A DNA stretch of 64,000 nucleotides from Lysinibacillus sp. G4S2 (GTDB lineage: Bacteria > Bacillota > Bacilli > Bacillales_A > Planococcaceae). The notes beneath the pieces were generated by a model that was not told the DNA's origin, searched no databases, and saw only the letters and a program-made list of their open reading frames with translations. The position numbers were made by a program, and so were the translations under genes. Within the stretch, counting starts at the first letter, position 1. The number at the start of each line of letters is the position of its first letter. Positions 1 through 8,683 of the stretch are shown in pieces. The stretch spans positions 5,150,001 through 5,214,000 of the forward strand of contig NZ_JAUCFJ010000002.1 of the NCBI RefSeq assembly GCF_030348505.1. The letters are read 5' to 3'.

Positions 1-986
1 ATAATCGAGACAACAATACCAACCGCTAACTCAGACGGCGCAAATACTGTTTTTCCTATAAAGTCAGCTAAAATAAGTAATCCCGCACCAATCAACGCAC
101 TTACTGCCATGACATAACGATGTTGTATACCGACAAGCTGTTTAGCAATATGTGGCGCCATTAGTCCAATAAAGCCGATACTGCCTGATACTGATACACA
201 GGCACTGACTAAGCCAACACTTGCCAATAATAGCTTCATTTTCTCTTTTTCCACCGCTATCCCTAAGCTTGTAATACTATCCTCTTCTAATTGAAAATAA
301 TCGAGCAAATATGATTTCCGATAAACGTAAATGCCTAATAAAATAAGCCATGGCAACATAGTCACTACAAAAATCCAGTTTGCATTATAAATAGAGCCCG
401 CCATCCAAACTGCGGCAGCTTCATAATCTTGAGCATTCATTTTCAATGATAAAAACAGTGACAGTGCCGCAAAGCCACTATTAATCGCAATTCCTGTTAA
501 AATAAGTCGCTGCATATCTAAATGACCATTTTTCCAGGCAAACGAAAAAATAAGTAGAGCAGCCAAAGCACCGCCCACAAATCCAAACATCGGCATCATC
601 AAAACAGATAACCAGCTACTCATATCTGCAGACACGACACGGAATTGAAAGAAAAACATGAAGATAACCACTGCTGCACCAGCACCCGCATTAATCCCTA
701 AAATTCCTGGGTCTGCTAAGCCATTACGTGTAATCCCCTGTAGCACAACCCCTGCCATGCCTAGACCAACACCAACAAGTGCTGCGATGACAATACGTGG
801 TAAACGGAATTCAAAAATGACAAGATCAAATTTTGGATTTGGCTCAATACGTAGCAATGTTCTTAAAACATCCATCACCGACATATCAAAAACACCATTT
901 GTAATATGAAGATAGCTGGCACCTAAAATAAATACAATGAGTATTGCAACAGTCATAACGAATACACTTGAGGTTTTTTTACGCAC
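1..986 (-). CDS. FecCD-family iron-siderophore ABC permease (3' end outside window)
   Basis: Membrane permease subunit of an iron-siderophore (FecCD/BtuC family) importer. About 328 residues are visible; only the last 15 or so should lie beyond base 1. It starts at a GTG (986) with GGAGG eight bases upstream and overlaps the end of the upstream permease by 8 bp, indicating translational coupling. The family signature is clear: an N-terminal membrane helix, FRLPRIVIAALVGVGLGMAG, the QGITRNGLADPGILG segment and the later GFIGLMAPHIAK motif that contacts the ATPase. With the next permease it should form the heterodimeric channel. No ATPase gene is visible, so it is probably further left or encoded elsewhere. 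Confidence 0.93.
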   Translation of the reverse strand, partial: MRKKTSSVFVMTVAILIVFILGASYLHITNGVFDMSVMDVLRTLLRIEPNPKFDLVIFEFRLPRIVIAALVGVGLGMAGVVLQGITRNGLADPGILGINAGAGAAVVIFMFFFQFRVVSADMSSWLSVLMMPMFGFVGGALAALLIFSFAWKNGHLDMQRLILTGIAINSGFAALSLFLSLKMNAQDYEAAAVWMAGSIYNANWIFVVTMLPWLILLGIYVYRKSYLLDYFQLEEDSITSLGIAVEKEKMKLLLASVGLVSACVSVSGSIGFIGLMAPHIAKQLVGIQHRYVMAVSALIGAGLLILADFIGKTVFAPSELAVGIVVSI

Positions 987-1995
987 GTTTTTCACCTCCG
1001 TGTTTGCGAACTAAATATAAGAAGAATGGGACACCAACCAATGCCGTTAATACGCCGATTGGAGTTTCAAACGGATAATTAACAAAGCGACTGAGTACAT
1101 CACAAAGTGCTAAGAAAAACGCACCGATTACAGCTGCACATGGAATGATAAAGCGATAATCTACACCAACAAGAAAACGTGTAATATGAGGAATTACTAA
1201 CCCTACAAAGGAGATTTTTCCTACAAGTGCTACTGCGGTACCTGTTAAACATACAACAGCAAGCATGCTAATGATTTTCACCGCTTTCGTTTTTTGTCCA
1301 AGTCCAATAGCGATATCTTCGCCTAGTGAAGTGATCGTAATAGCTTTAGCTGATACTAATGCAAGAACTAAACCAATCAATCCAAATGGAATAGATAGCA
1401 TGAGCATATCCATGTCCACCATATGTACCTTTGTGTTATACCAAACACTTACTGTTTGTGATACTTGGAAATACATCGCAATAGCTGTGGCAATACTGCT
1501 TAAAAATGTACCAATGACCGTCCCAATAATGGCAAGTCTTACTGGTGATAAACCATTTCGAATTAAAGAGCCAAAACCAAATACAATTCCTGCCCCTAAT
1601 GCTGAACCGAGCATAGAAAGTAGGATCATTTGGTAATTCGGAAGCCCTGGGAAAAATACTATTGCTAACGTAATAACAAATGCTGAACCATCATTAACGC
1701 CCATTAGTGATGGAGACGCTAAATAATTTCGTGTAATACCCTGCATAACAGCGCCGGCTACTGCTAAAAATGCCCCCACTAGTAAAACTGCGGTAATTCT
1801 AGGGATACGCCCTGTTCGCACAATTTGGTGGTCCACATTTGAAGGGTCAAACGCAGTAATCGCCTGCCACGCCGTTATTGCGCTAATGTCTTTTGTACCG
1901 TACATAACGGACACTAATGCCACAATCGCAATTAGGAATGGAGAAGCTGCTAGTATTGAAAATGCCGCAATGTTTGTTTTTTTCAACTTCCACAC
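979..1995 (-). CDS. FecCD-family iron-siderophore ABC permease
   Basis: Second permease of the siderophore importer, 338 residues, full family length. It shows about nine or ten hydrophobic segments, RIPRITAVLLVGAFLAVAGA, the QGITRNYLASPSLMG motif and SFVGLVIPHITRFLVG before the C-terminal helices. The GTG start at 1995 sits very close to AAAGG; a TTG three codons in (1986) has better spacing and could be the real start. It lies downstream of the binding lipoprotein gene, separated by a stem-loop, and overlaps the next permease by 8 bp. Substrate is not readable from sequence; the Fur-like boxes upstream of the operon support ferric siderophore. Confidence 0.94.
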   Translation of the reverse strand: MWKLKKTNIAAFSILAASPFLIAIVALVSVMYGTKDISAITAWQAITAFDPSNVDHQIVRTGRIPRITAVLLVGAFLAVAGAVMQGITRNYLASPSLMGVNDGSAFVITLAIVFFPGLPNYQMILLSMLGSALGAGIVFGFGSLIRNGLSPVRLAIIGTVIGTFLSSIATAIAMYFQVSQTVSVWYNTKVHMVDMDMLMLSIPFGLIGLVLALVSAKAITITSLGEDIAIGLGQKTKAVKIISMLAVVCLTGTAVALVGKISFVGLVIPHITRFLVGVDYRFIIPCAAVIGAFFLALCDVLSRFVNYPFETPIGVLTALVGVPFFLYLVRKHGGEKRA

Positions 1996-2088
1996 CTTTT
2001 TCTATATCAATTTCACCTTGGCGTAGTTCCGGCTGTCACTTTGCTTTCGCACAGATTAACAATGCGTCCGGAATCTTTATCTTATAAA

Positions 2089-2133
2089 AGGCTGGTAATA
2101 GACTGGTGATACCACCAAATCTACTACCAGCCT
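2089..2133 (-). terminator. Stem-loop between binding protein and permease genes (attenuator-like)
   Basis: Arms AGGCTGGTAATAG and CTACTACCAGCCT pair over 13 positions with one G-T, followed on the minus strand by CTTTTATAAG. It lies between the lipoprotein stop and the permease start in one transcription unit, a place where partial terminators commonly give excess binding protein. That role is inferred. Confidence 0.6.
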
Positions 2134-2138
2134 ATCTA

Positions 2139-3125
2139 CTATTTAAGTAATTTTTCAGCTGTGATATCTAAGAATTTCACCTTAGACCATGCAGTACCAC
2201 CTTGCGCTAAAGGTTCAATCGCATTGACGAAAATCTGATTATTTTGTGATGCCTTCAAGCTCGCAAAAATCGGATTCTTTTGTAGTTCTTCTAACGCTTT
2301 CGGTGCATCGGCATTTTCTGATTCCTCAAACTGAAGGAAAATAGTATCTGGATTTACCTCTGCTAATGTTTCAAGAGATATTTCAGCTTGAGCCTTTGTA
2401 GTTTTTAAAATTTCTGGTATTGGAGCACCTAAATCTTCATATAGCACAGGATTTAAGTAAACTCCCGCAGGATAGATATACATTACACCACCGCGTACTC
2501 GAATAACTAGAATGTCCTTGCCCGCTAGTTGCTCTTTAGATTTAGCTTGAGCATCAGCAACCTTTGCATCATAATCTGCAATGATTTTTTTAGCATCGTC
2601 TTCTTTATCTGAAAGCTGCGCAAGTAATGTTAAGTTCTCTTTCCAATTTGTAGAGACATGCGAATACGGAATCATCGTTTGAATTTTATTAAGCTTTTCA
2701 GCAGTTTCCTCAGGGAATTTTGAGGTACCTAAAATAACATCTGGATCGAGTTTTAGAATGGCCTCTGCATTCGGCTCCATTTTATTTCCTACAAGCTCAG
2801 CACCTTCTAATTCTGTAGCAAGATATGAAGGGATTTTCCCACCAACATCAAGCACGCCAACAGGCTTAATACCGAGCATTGCCGCATCTTCCATAGATTC
2901 TAAGCTAGCCGCTACAATGTTTTTCACTTCTGCTGGAATTTCATATTTTTCGCCTAAATATGTAATCGTCTGTGTTTTCGCTTTATCCGTTTGTGTTTCT
3001 GTTGCACTTGTTTCTGCTGCATTATTTGTAGATGTAGTAGACTCTTCTGCTTTCTCCGTCCCACATGCAACCAAGGATAGAGCTAATAGAGCAGGTGCAC
3101 ACATTTTAAAATATTTATTCATCAT
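2139..3125 (-). CDS. Iron-siderophore substrate-binding lipoprotein
   Basis: Extracellular ligand-binding lipoprotein of the iron ABC importer (periplasmic-binding family PF01497, FatB/YfmC-like), 328 residues. A signal peptide ends in a lipobox LVAC with Cys21, followed by a Ser/Thr/Glu-rich linker, then the two-lobed binding fold with IVAASLESMEDAAMLGIKPVG and LDPDVILGTSKFPEETAEKL. The ATG has AGGAGAG four bases upstream. The gene is first in the operon, directly behind two Fur-like boxes, so iron repression is likely. The bound siderophore (catecholate or carboxylate) cannot be told from sequence. Confidence 0.93.
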   Translation of the reverse strand: MMNKYFKMCAPALLALSLVACGTEKAEESTTSTNNAAETSATETQTDKAKTQTITYLGEKYEIPAEVKNIVAASLESMEDAAMLGIKPVGVLDVGGKIPSYLATELEGAELVGNKMEPNAEAILKLDPDVILGTSKFPEETAEKLNKIQTMIPYSHVSTNWKENLTLLAQLSDKEDDAKKIIADYDAKVADAQAKSKEQLAGKDILVIRVRGGVMYIYPAGVYLNPVLYEDLGAPIPEILKTTKAQAEISLETLAEVNPDTIFLQFEESENADAPKALEELQKNPIFASLKASQNNQIFVNAIEPLAQGGTAWSKVKFLDITAEKLLK

Positions 3126-3154
3126 TATTCTCTCCTAACAAATCGGAATCATAT

Positions 3155-3221
3155 TGATAATGATAATCGTTTTCATTTACAAGTCAATAGGATTCATCGA
3201 TTTAATTGATATTCATTATCA
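3155..3221 (-). promoter_or_regulatory. Two Fur-like boxes upstream of the siderophore operon
   Basis: TGATATTCATTATCA at 3207-3221 matches the 7-1-7 Fur consensus TGATAATnATTATCA with one mismatch. A second copy, TGATAATGATAATCG at 3155-3169, overlaps GATAATCGTTTTC. Both lie within 100 bp upstream of the binding-protein start, in the position expected for iron-dependent repression. Confidence 0.8.
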
Positions 3222-3308
3222 TTTACGGATATTATCCTAACAAAGAGAGAAACGGTTGTGAATGGACGATTTCATAAATCGCATGGACTTTTGCCGATTT
3301 TTGATTAC

Positions 3309-3345
3309 AAAAAGAGCTGCTTCTTTTTTCAAGAAACAACTTTTT
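3309..3345 (-). terminator. Intrinsic terminator after the AraC-family gene
   Basis: On the minus strand AAGTTGTTTCTT pairs with AAGAAGCAGCTCTT (G-U pairs and one bulge) and is followed by TTTTTG. It begins at the stop codon of the AraC-type gene. Confidence 0.65.
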
Positions 3346-4174
3346 ATAAGTATTTAGCTTCCTTAAGCATTGTTTTTCGATATGCTGTCGGGGACATTCC
3401 AGTACATTTTTTAAATACTCGACTAAAATAAAAGCAATCGGTATAACCTACACATTCTGCTATTTCTGCTACAGGAGAATCATCATATTTCAGTAACTCC
3501 TTCGACCGTCGTATGCGATACTCTGTTAAGTAAGCGCTGGGATTCATTCCAGTATGCTGTTCAAACAAATAGGCAAATCTACGACGCTCGACACCAAATT
3601 CTGCAGCAATTTTTGAAACAGAAAGTGGTTTAGCATAATTCTCATGTATATACTGTAAAGCTTGCTCCATCTTGTCGCTTGCTGTATCGAGAATCTTCAC
3701 TTTTGCCGATACAAGAATCGCTTCCAAAAGATTCATAAATAGAGTCTTTGCTTTGAAAATAGACATATTCCCCGGCATTGATTGGCTTTCTAGTAACTGC
3801 TGTATATAGTCAATAATTTTTGTATGATAGCCTGTTTTGATTAAAAAGTGCTGAACTGATAATGGATATAAAGTTGCTTCTTCGGGAGGAAGTTGATAAT
3901 GGATAACCGCATACTCCCATTCATTATCATCGGTAACTTTAATCTCGATTGGCATTTGTGGCCCAGCATGTACGACCACACCTGGCTCCATTACATAAGG
4001 GATACCATTAAAACTAAAGATGGCACTACCAGCAAGTGGTACAACTAACCCGCACTTCCCAGGAGCTGTTGTTCGTCCTGTATCTACTTGCCCCGGCTCC
4101 ATTTTATTTGTAAAAACATCCGTAAAACTTACAGACGCATGTGCATAGTAATCGATTAAATGCTTGATATCCAC
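3344..4174 (-). CDS. AraC-family transcriptional regulator
   Basis: 276-residue regulator with an N-terminal cupin-like sensor half (about 1-160) and a C-terminal AraC double helix-turn-helix (about 165-270). The DNA-binding half shows PLSVSKIAAEFGVERRRFAY and the hallmark second helix VAEIAECVGYTDCFYFSRVF then KKCTGMSPTAYR. GTG start at 4174 with AGAGG seven bases upstream; the start lies inside the tail of the DinB gene, implying coupling. It neighbours the siderophore operon. AraC regulators such as Btr activate siderophore uptake in Bacillus, so a similar role is possible, but this protein lacks the binding-protein domain of Btr. Confidence 0.88.
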   Translation of the reverse strand: MDIKHLIDYYAHASVSFTDVFTNKMEPGQVDTGRTTAPGKCGLVVPLAGSAIFSFNGIPYVMEPGVVVHAGPQMPIEIKVTDDNEWEYAVIHYQLPPEEATLYPLSVQHFLIKTGYHTKIIDYIQQLLESQSMPGNMSIFKAKTLFMNLLEAILVSAKVKILDTASDKMEQALQYIHENYAKPLSVSKIAAEFGVERRRFAYLFEQHTGMNPSAYLTEYRIRRSKELLKYDDSPVAEIAECVGYTDCFYFSRVFKKCTGMSPTAYRKTMLKEAKYL

Positions 4175-4650
4175 TTTATTGCCTCTTCATTCTTTAAAAC
4201 TTTCTGGATTTGTGAAAAATGATGCAAATCATGATCTACTAAACTAGCAAAATAACCATGAAGTGTTAATTCAGTTGTACCTATTTTAAAAGGCTGTTGC
4301 CATCGCTTATCATCTATTGGATGAAGTGCGTTCATTAGCTGATGTCTCTGATTTATAAAATTGGCTACCGTCTCTTCTTTACTTTGTACACGACTATTCC
4401 TTGCTGCACTAGCATTCATTTCTTCTACAGGTGGACCTTTTGGGAGACTCTCTTCTATAAAGAGAAACGGAAGACGTTGATTTAACACGAATTCATCCCA
4501 TGGTGTAAGATGCCCAATTACCTCTGCAACCGTCCATTTCCCAGGTTCTATAGGTGTACGCCATTGTTCCTCAGTTATAATTGCCAAACTTTCTACAAAT
4601 GCTATGGATTTTTCATAATGCGAGATTATTTGATTTTTATCGTGATGCAA
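4156..4650 (-). CDS. DinB-family protein
   Basis: Small four-helix-bundle protein of the DinB/YfiT superfamily (about 164 residues), typically metal-binding enzymes such as thiol transferases. The family pattern is visible: EPGKWTVAEVIGHLTPWDEF near the N-terminus and LVDHDLHHFSQI near the C-terminus, supplying the conserved histidines. I chose the TTG at 4650 because AAGGAG lies eight bases upstream; a GTG six codons earlier (4668) has no spaced ribosome site. The 3' end overlaps the AraC gene by 19 bp. Substrate unknown. Confidence 0.82.
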   Translation of the reverse strand: MHHDKNQIISHYEKSIAFVESLAIITEEQWRTPIEPGKWTVAEVIGHLTPWDEFVLNQRLPFLFIEESLPKGPPVEEMNASAARNSRVQSKEETVANFINQRHQLMNALHPIDDKRWQQPFKIGTTELTLHGYFASLVDHDLHHFSQIQKVLKNEEAIKWISSI

Positions 4651-4674
4651 ATTCTTCAGCTCCTTCACTTCTTT

Positions 4675-5241
4675 TTAATAGATAATCTGTAGCTTCGGCC
4701 AAATTGACTTCCACTGCTTGCTTTGAATCCTCTTCTCATAAATCTCATGCATTTGAGAACCTTTTTGAAAATATGGTGTAGGAGCGACAATCCCAGACAT
4801 TAAGTGCTCGATATCATGAGGTGCAGCTAATTCAAGTATTCCATTAGCCAGCCTTACACCAATAGCTGTCGGTATTTCAGGAAAATTAGCCATTCCATCA
4901 ATAGATGATTGATATGGTTCACTATTATTTATTACATGCATTCTTGCTTGATTTTTCACAGACCAAGGTTCATTCGGTAAATATTTTTTCAAGTCTTGTT
5001 CATACTGCTTCTCAAAATTCTCTAAAGAGTTTACTTTGTCGAAATATATCACATCAATATCTGCTAATGGCGTTCTGTATTCTTTTTCATGCAGAACATC
5101 CCACACCTTCGAACGAATAAACCCAGCACATATCCATGAATCAGGTAATTGTAGCTTTTCTACAGTTGTTAAAATGTCCATCATCCAGTCATCTGCCTCA
5201 ATTAATTTCTTTAACTCTCCCTCTGTTTTTATAGGTTGCAT
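4675..5241 (-). CDS. Nucleotidyltransferase-like protein (DUF925 / NTP_transf_6)
   Basis: 188-residue protein of the nucleotidyltransferase-like family PF06042. Visible motifs are SWICAGFIRSKVWDVLHEKE and ADIDVIYFD, whose two aspartates form the expected metal-binding pair, with a C-terminal KRIQSKQWKSIWPKLQIIY typical of the family. ATG at 5241 with AGAGGTG upstream. It is 24 bp upstream of the DinB gene in the same direction. The physiological substrate of this family is not known to me. Confidence 0.85.
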   Translation of the reverse strand: MQPIKTEGELKKLIEADDWMMDILTTVEKLQLPDSWICAGFIRSKVWDVLHEKEYRTPLADIDVIYFDKVNSLENFEKQYEQDLKKYLPNEPWSVKNQARMHVINNSEPYQSSIDGMANFPEIPTAIGVRLANGILELAAPHDIEHLMSGIVAPTPYFQKGSQMHEIYEKRIQSKQWKSIWPKLQIIY

Positions 5242-5268
5242 TCAATCACCTCTTTACGCTGCGTCCCA

Positions 5269-6081
5269 TTATTGATTCTCAAGCCAAGCTCTTATTTTTT
5301 CAGCAACATCCTTAGGTGCTTCACGAAAAATATCATGACCTGCATCCTCGATTGGCTCAATGTCCACGTTTTTCATTCTAGCTTGCAAAGTTTGAATACT
5401 CTTCCTTCTAGTAGATTCTAGTTCAACTGGTTTCGTTGCACGTATTAGAAGAGTCGGACAATGCACCTGTTCAACTATATCGGTGACTAGTTCCATATAA
5501 ATACCTTTTATCATGGATTGTGCAGTAAACGTAGAAATCGTTAGTCTTATTTCTCCATCCTGTTCCTTAACTTGAGCCCTTGATGCCTCTTCAAGCTCTT
5601 CTGACCATCGTGAAAGCTCTTCTTTTTCCGATTCAAAAAATACGTCCCAAGATGGGAACCTCACTTCATTACAGAAATTTTCTATGTTTTGTAATTCATT
5701 TTCTAATGTCATGCCTAAATCTTGTGATGACAAGTAACCTCCATCTAACAAGATCATACCCTTTATCTGTTTAGGATATTTAGCAGCATAATGCAAGGCT
5801 AAATCAGCTCCTAAAGAATGACCAACCAAATAATGGGATTTACCACCTAACTGTCGGTTTATTATATTTTCTATCTCAACAATCAAATTGGAAGGACAAT
5901 AAGCATTCTCTTCTTCCAAAGCTTTTGCATAACCATGTCCAGGTAAATCAAAGGATACAATATGATACTCTGTTAAATACTTTGCTAGTTCTCCAAATGC
6001 TAAACCCGTACTCCCTAGTCCATGTAAAAAGATTAAAGTTGGATTTTGTGAGTTGCCCCATTGATATATACTTTGCTTCAT
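5269..6081 (-). CDS. Alpha/beta hydrolase
   Basis: About 270-residue soluble alpha/beta hydrolase. It shows the oxyanion loop FLHGLGSTG, the nucleophile elbow GHSLGAD and the C-terminal catalytic histidine in DAGHDIFREAP. The ATG at 6081 is preceded by AAGGGG at good spacing; the frame is open 20 codons further but only to a TTG without a ribosome site. It lies 27 bp upstream of the nucleotidyltransferase gene, so the genes from here to the AraC regulator may be co-transcribed. Substrate cannot be predicted. Confidence 0.88.
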   Translation of the reverse strand: MKQSIYQWGNSQNPTLIFLHGLGSTGLAFGELAKYLTEYHIVSFDLPGHGYAKALEEENAYCPSNLIVEIENIINRQLGGKSHYLVGHSLGADLALHYAAKYPKQIKGMILLDGGYLSSQDLGMTLENELQNIENFCNEVRFPSWDVFFESEKEELSRWSEELEEASRAQVKEQDGEIRLTISTFTAQSMIKGIYMELVTDIVEQVHCPTLLIRATKPVELESTRRKSIQTLQARMKNVDIEPIEDAGHDIFREAPKDVAEKIRAWLENQ

Positions 6082-6359
6082 TTCTACCATCCCCTTTGGT
6101 GAATAATAACTTCCATTAATTACAATAATAACTATTTTCAAATCTATTTCAAAGGGGCTAAACGAATGAAAATAAGCATGGCTAATTAGAAGAGGTCGGA
6201 GCTTTAAGGGGGACTGTACATATAGTGGAAGAGAAAAATCAATTGTACTTTGTACCGATTATATGCATAAATCTCATTTATACAAAATCGAAAATAATAT
6301 ATTAGATTTATAAATGTTCTAGCAATACCCTTTAACTAACAACGTTAAAGGAGACGCTT

Positions 6360-7157
6360 ATGAAAAAATCATCTTTTATTTTAATCGTAATGCTTGTCAT
6401 TTTAATTGGACTTTTTTATACGAAACTGTCACTGAAACTCGTTATTATAGGAACTATTGCCGCTTTTATCGGTACGCTAGCTGGCGGTGGTGGGCTTATT
6501 ACAATCCCCGCTATGATGCTTGTTGGCATACCTATTCAAACAAGCATTGCTACGAATAAGTTTTCATCAGGCATTGCAGCTTTGTCGAGCATCTTTTATC
6601 TTCTTTATCATAAGGAGCTTCGACTAGCATCTATTATGAAATATGTCGCTGTAGCCATTGCTGGAGGTATTTGTGGAGCACTTCTAACAGTATCCATCTC
6701 CGAAAAAACAATGAATGTTATCGCATGTATTTTACTTATTTTCGCCCTGTTTGTAACGTTAAAAAATAAAGAGTGGACTGTTACCTCGAAAGAAAATGAC
6801 ACGAAACACGACAATAAATTATGGCAGCCATTTTTAATTGCGGTTTATGACGGAGGTTTTGGACCTGGCTCTTCAACCTTCAGCATACTACATTATTTAC
6901 GCTACCATTACTCCTACATAAAGGCAGTACAGCTCACACGTGTGCTTATATTCGGGAGCTGTACTGGCGCATTTTTAGTATTTTATCAAACCGGCTTTAT
7001 TCAATGGCAATATGCGATTGCGATGGCAGTAGGGTCTATTATCGGCTCTCAAATCGGACTTTTAGTTCTACCGAAAATTCCGATAAAAGTAGCTAAAATA
7101 CTACTAACAATTATTATTTCATTGCTACTTATTCAAGTAACAATAAAAATAATTTAA
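6360..7157 (+). CDS. TSUP-family (TauE/SafE) membrane transporter
   Basis: 265-residue integral membrane protein with seven or eight hydrophobic helices, of the TauE/SafE family that exports or imports small sulfur or organic anions. The glycine-rich first repeat (GTLAGGGGLITIPAMMLVGI followed by ATNKFSS) and the second-half DGGFGPGSS are diagnostic. RBS AAAGGAG at normal spacing. It converges on the NTF2-like gene, with stop codons overlapping by 4 bp. Substrate is unknown. Confidence 0.9.
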   Translation: MKKSSFILIVMLVILIGLFYTKLSLKLVIIGTIAAFIGTLAGGGGLITIPAMMLVGIPIQTSIATNKFSSGIAALSSIFYLLYHKELRLASIMKYVAVAIAGGICGALLTVSISEKTMNVIACILLIFALFVTLKNKEWTVTSKENDTKHDNKLWQPFLIAVYDGGFGPGSSTFSILHYLRYHYSYIKAVQLTRVLIFGSCTGAFLVFYQTGFIQWQYAIAMAVGSIIGSQIGLLVLPKIPIKVAKILLTIIISLLLIQVTIKII

Positions 7158-7510
7158 CGGCTTAAATGTTCATGAATTAGCTTCCATTCATTATTCTCTA
7201 TTACAAAAACATTCGTTGCTCTACCGCTACCTGATACAAATTTCCCGTTATGATAGCCTTCATAATGGTATGTATAAATACAGGTAGCAGATTTTTCATC
7301 AACCGTAAGCCACTGAATATCAGTAGCTGAATAAACTTCTTCCTTTATCAAGTTCCATGCATTATTAAAATAGGTCCCTATTTCTTCCAAAGTTGTGCAT
7401 GTTTTATCGGTAAACCAATACACTGCTTGCGGATGCAAGCTCTCCTTTACATTATTAAAATCATGGGAATTTGTCGCTGTAATATAACGCTCTAAAGCTT
7501 TTTGATACAT
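7154..7510 (-). CDS. Nuclear transport factor 2-like (SnoaL) protein
   Basis: 118-residue single-domain protein of the NTF2/SnoaL cone fold: YITATNSHDFNNVKESLHPQAVYW at the N-terminus, then alternating strands ending NNEWKLIHEHLS. The start at 7510 follows AAGGAGG; a longer frame to 7552 lacks a ribosome site. Such domains act as small ligand-binding or isomerase folds. No neighbour fixes its role. Confidence 0.8.
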   Translation of the reverse strand: MYQKALERYITATNSHDFNNVKESLHPQAVYWFTDKTCTTLEEIGTYFNNAWNLIKEEVYSATDIQWLTVDEKSATCIYTYHYEGYHNGKFVSGSGRATNVFVIENNEWKLIHEHLSR

Positions 7511-7610
7511 CAAGAAACCCTCCTTTTTCAACAATATTAGCTGAAATCCCATTATATAGGAATATCATTATGGCTAATTACCAGTAGTACATGCTAGCAA
7601 TATTGCTTGT

Positions 7611-8570
7611 TCAATAATTTTCACTTCTAGTTAACATAGATGGATTAATGATGTCTGCTACAGCCAAATATAGATTCTCCGGATATTCAGCTAAACGATG
7701 GCATAAGTATAAATACCAATCCGTTCCATACGTAAGATAAATCTTACAGCGGTACTCCTTCTCTTTTAATTGACGTATCAAATCTGGCTGTATACCATAA
7801 AGCATTTCTATCTCTACATTTGGATGATTAAAATATTGTCTTTGTTCCATTTCTTGAATCAATAGTTCATCATGCGTAGCTATCGAGATTGGATGATTGG
7901 CATTAATCAACTGCTCTACATAATGAAGATAACGTTCATTCAGTGCTTCTGATCTTTTCTGCGCAACGTCGATCGGCTCCTGGAAAGCACCTTTAACAAG
8001 CCTTATTTTCCCTGGGTATTGAATAAGCTGCTGTAAATCCTTCTCTGTACGATAGAGATGAACTTGTAGCGTAATCCCGACATTGGAATATTGGTTAGCT
8101 ATTTTTTTATAAATATCGAGGATATCGCTCGTCTTTGATGACTCCTCCATACTAATCATCAATGTAATTCTGAACTGATATGCTTTTTTAGCTAGCTCAA
8201 TTAAGTGTTTATACGCCAGTTCCGTATTAACAGAAAGTCCAATATGCGACAAATCTAACGACACAGTTTGTCCTATCGCCAATGCACCCATGCCCTCAAT
8301 AAGTTGCAAATATTCATCTTTAGCCTTTCGACATTCCATCAAATCAGTTGTATTTTCCCCTATAAACTCTAGTGATATTTGGTAATCCTTGGCGATGAAT
8401 TCTCGAGCAATTGGAATAGCATCCTTTCTCTCCTCACCCGTAACATACCGATTCGCTGCCTTCCATAATAACGGATAGAGTTCTGTTGACTGTTGAACGT
8501 CATGTTTCATTTGAGCATTCCTCGCTGCAGATTTTAATGCTTGAATCACTATTTCTTCTGTCTTTTTCAT
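7611..8570 (-). CDS. Proline dehydrogenase family protein (atypical active site)
   Basis: 319-residue TIM-barrel flavoprotein of the proline dehydrogenase family (PF01619), normally oxidising L-proline to pyrroline-5-carboxylate. Visible motifs: IRLVKGAFQEP, SIATHDELL, VEIEMLYGIQPD and YGTDWYLYLCHRLAEYPEN. In typical members the last motif carries an Arg-Arg pair that binds the substrate carboxylate; here it reads His291-Arg292, so specificity may differ. The ATG is preceded by GGAGG. It is divergent from a MocR regulator across a 113-bp gap with an inverted repeat. No P5C dehydrogenase gene is adjacent. Confidence 0.82.
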   Translation of the reverse strand: MKKTEEIVIQALKSAARNAQMKHDVQQSTELYPLLWKAANRYVTGEERKDAIPIAREFIAKDYQISLEFIGENTTDLMECRKAKDEYLQLIEGMGALAIGQTVSLDLSHIGLSVNTELAYKHLIELAKKAYQFRITLMISMEESSKTSDILDIYKKIANQYSNVGITLQVHLYRTEKDLQQLIQYPGKIRLVKGAFQEPIDVAQKRSEALNERYLHYVEQLINANHPISIATHDELLIQEMEQRQYFNHPNVEIEMLYGIQPDLIRQLKEKEYRCKIYLTYGTDWYLYLCHRLAEYPENLYLAVADIINPSMLTRSENY

Positions 8571-8613
8571 TTTTATTCCTCCTCTTATCTATTTCCCAGT
8601 ACTTTAACATGAT

Positions 8614-8665
8614 AAAATTGGTAAGAGTAGAACCACTTTATATAATTTTTCAAGGTACCAATTTT
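8614..8665. promoter_or_regulatory. Inverted repeat in the divergent PRODH/MocR promoter region
   Basis: AAAATTGGTA at 8614-8623 and TACCAATTTT at 8656-8665 are perfect 10-bp inverted arms separated by 32 bp, roughly four helical turns centre to centre. This placement fits an operator for the MocR-type dimer; function is inferred. Confidence 0.5.
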
Positions 8666-8683
8666 AAGTAGGAGGAGAGAAAG

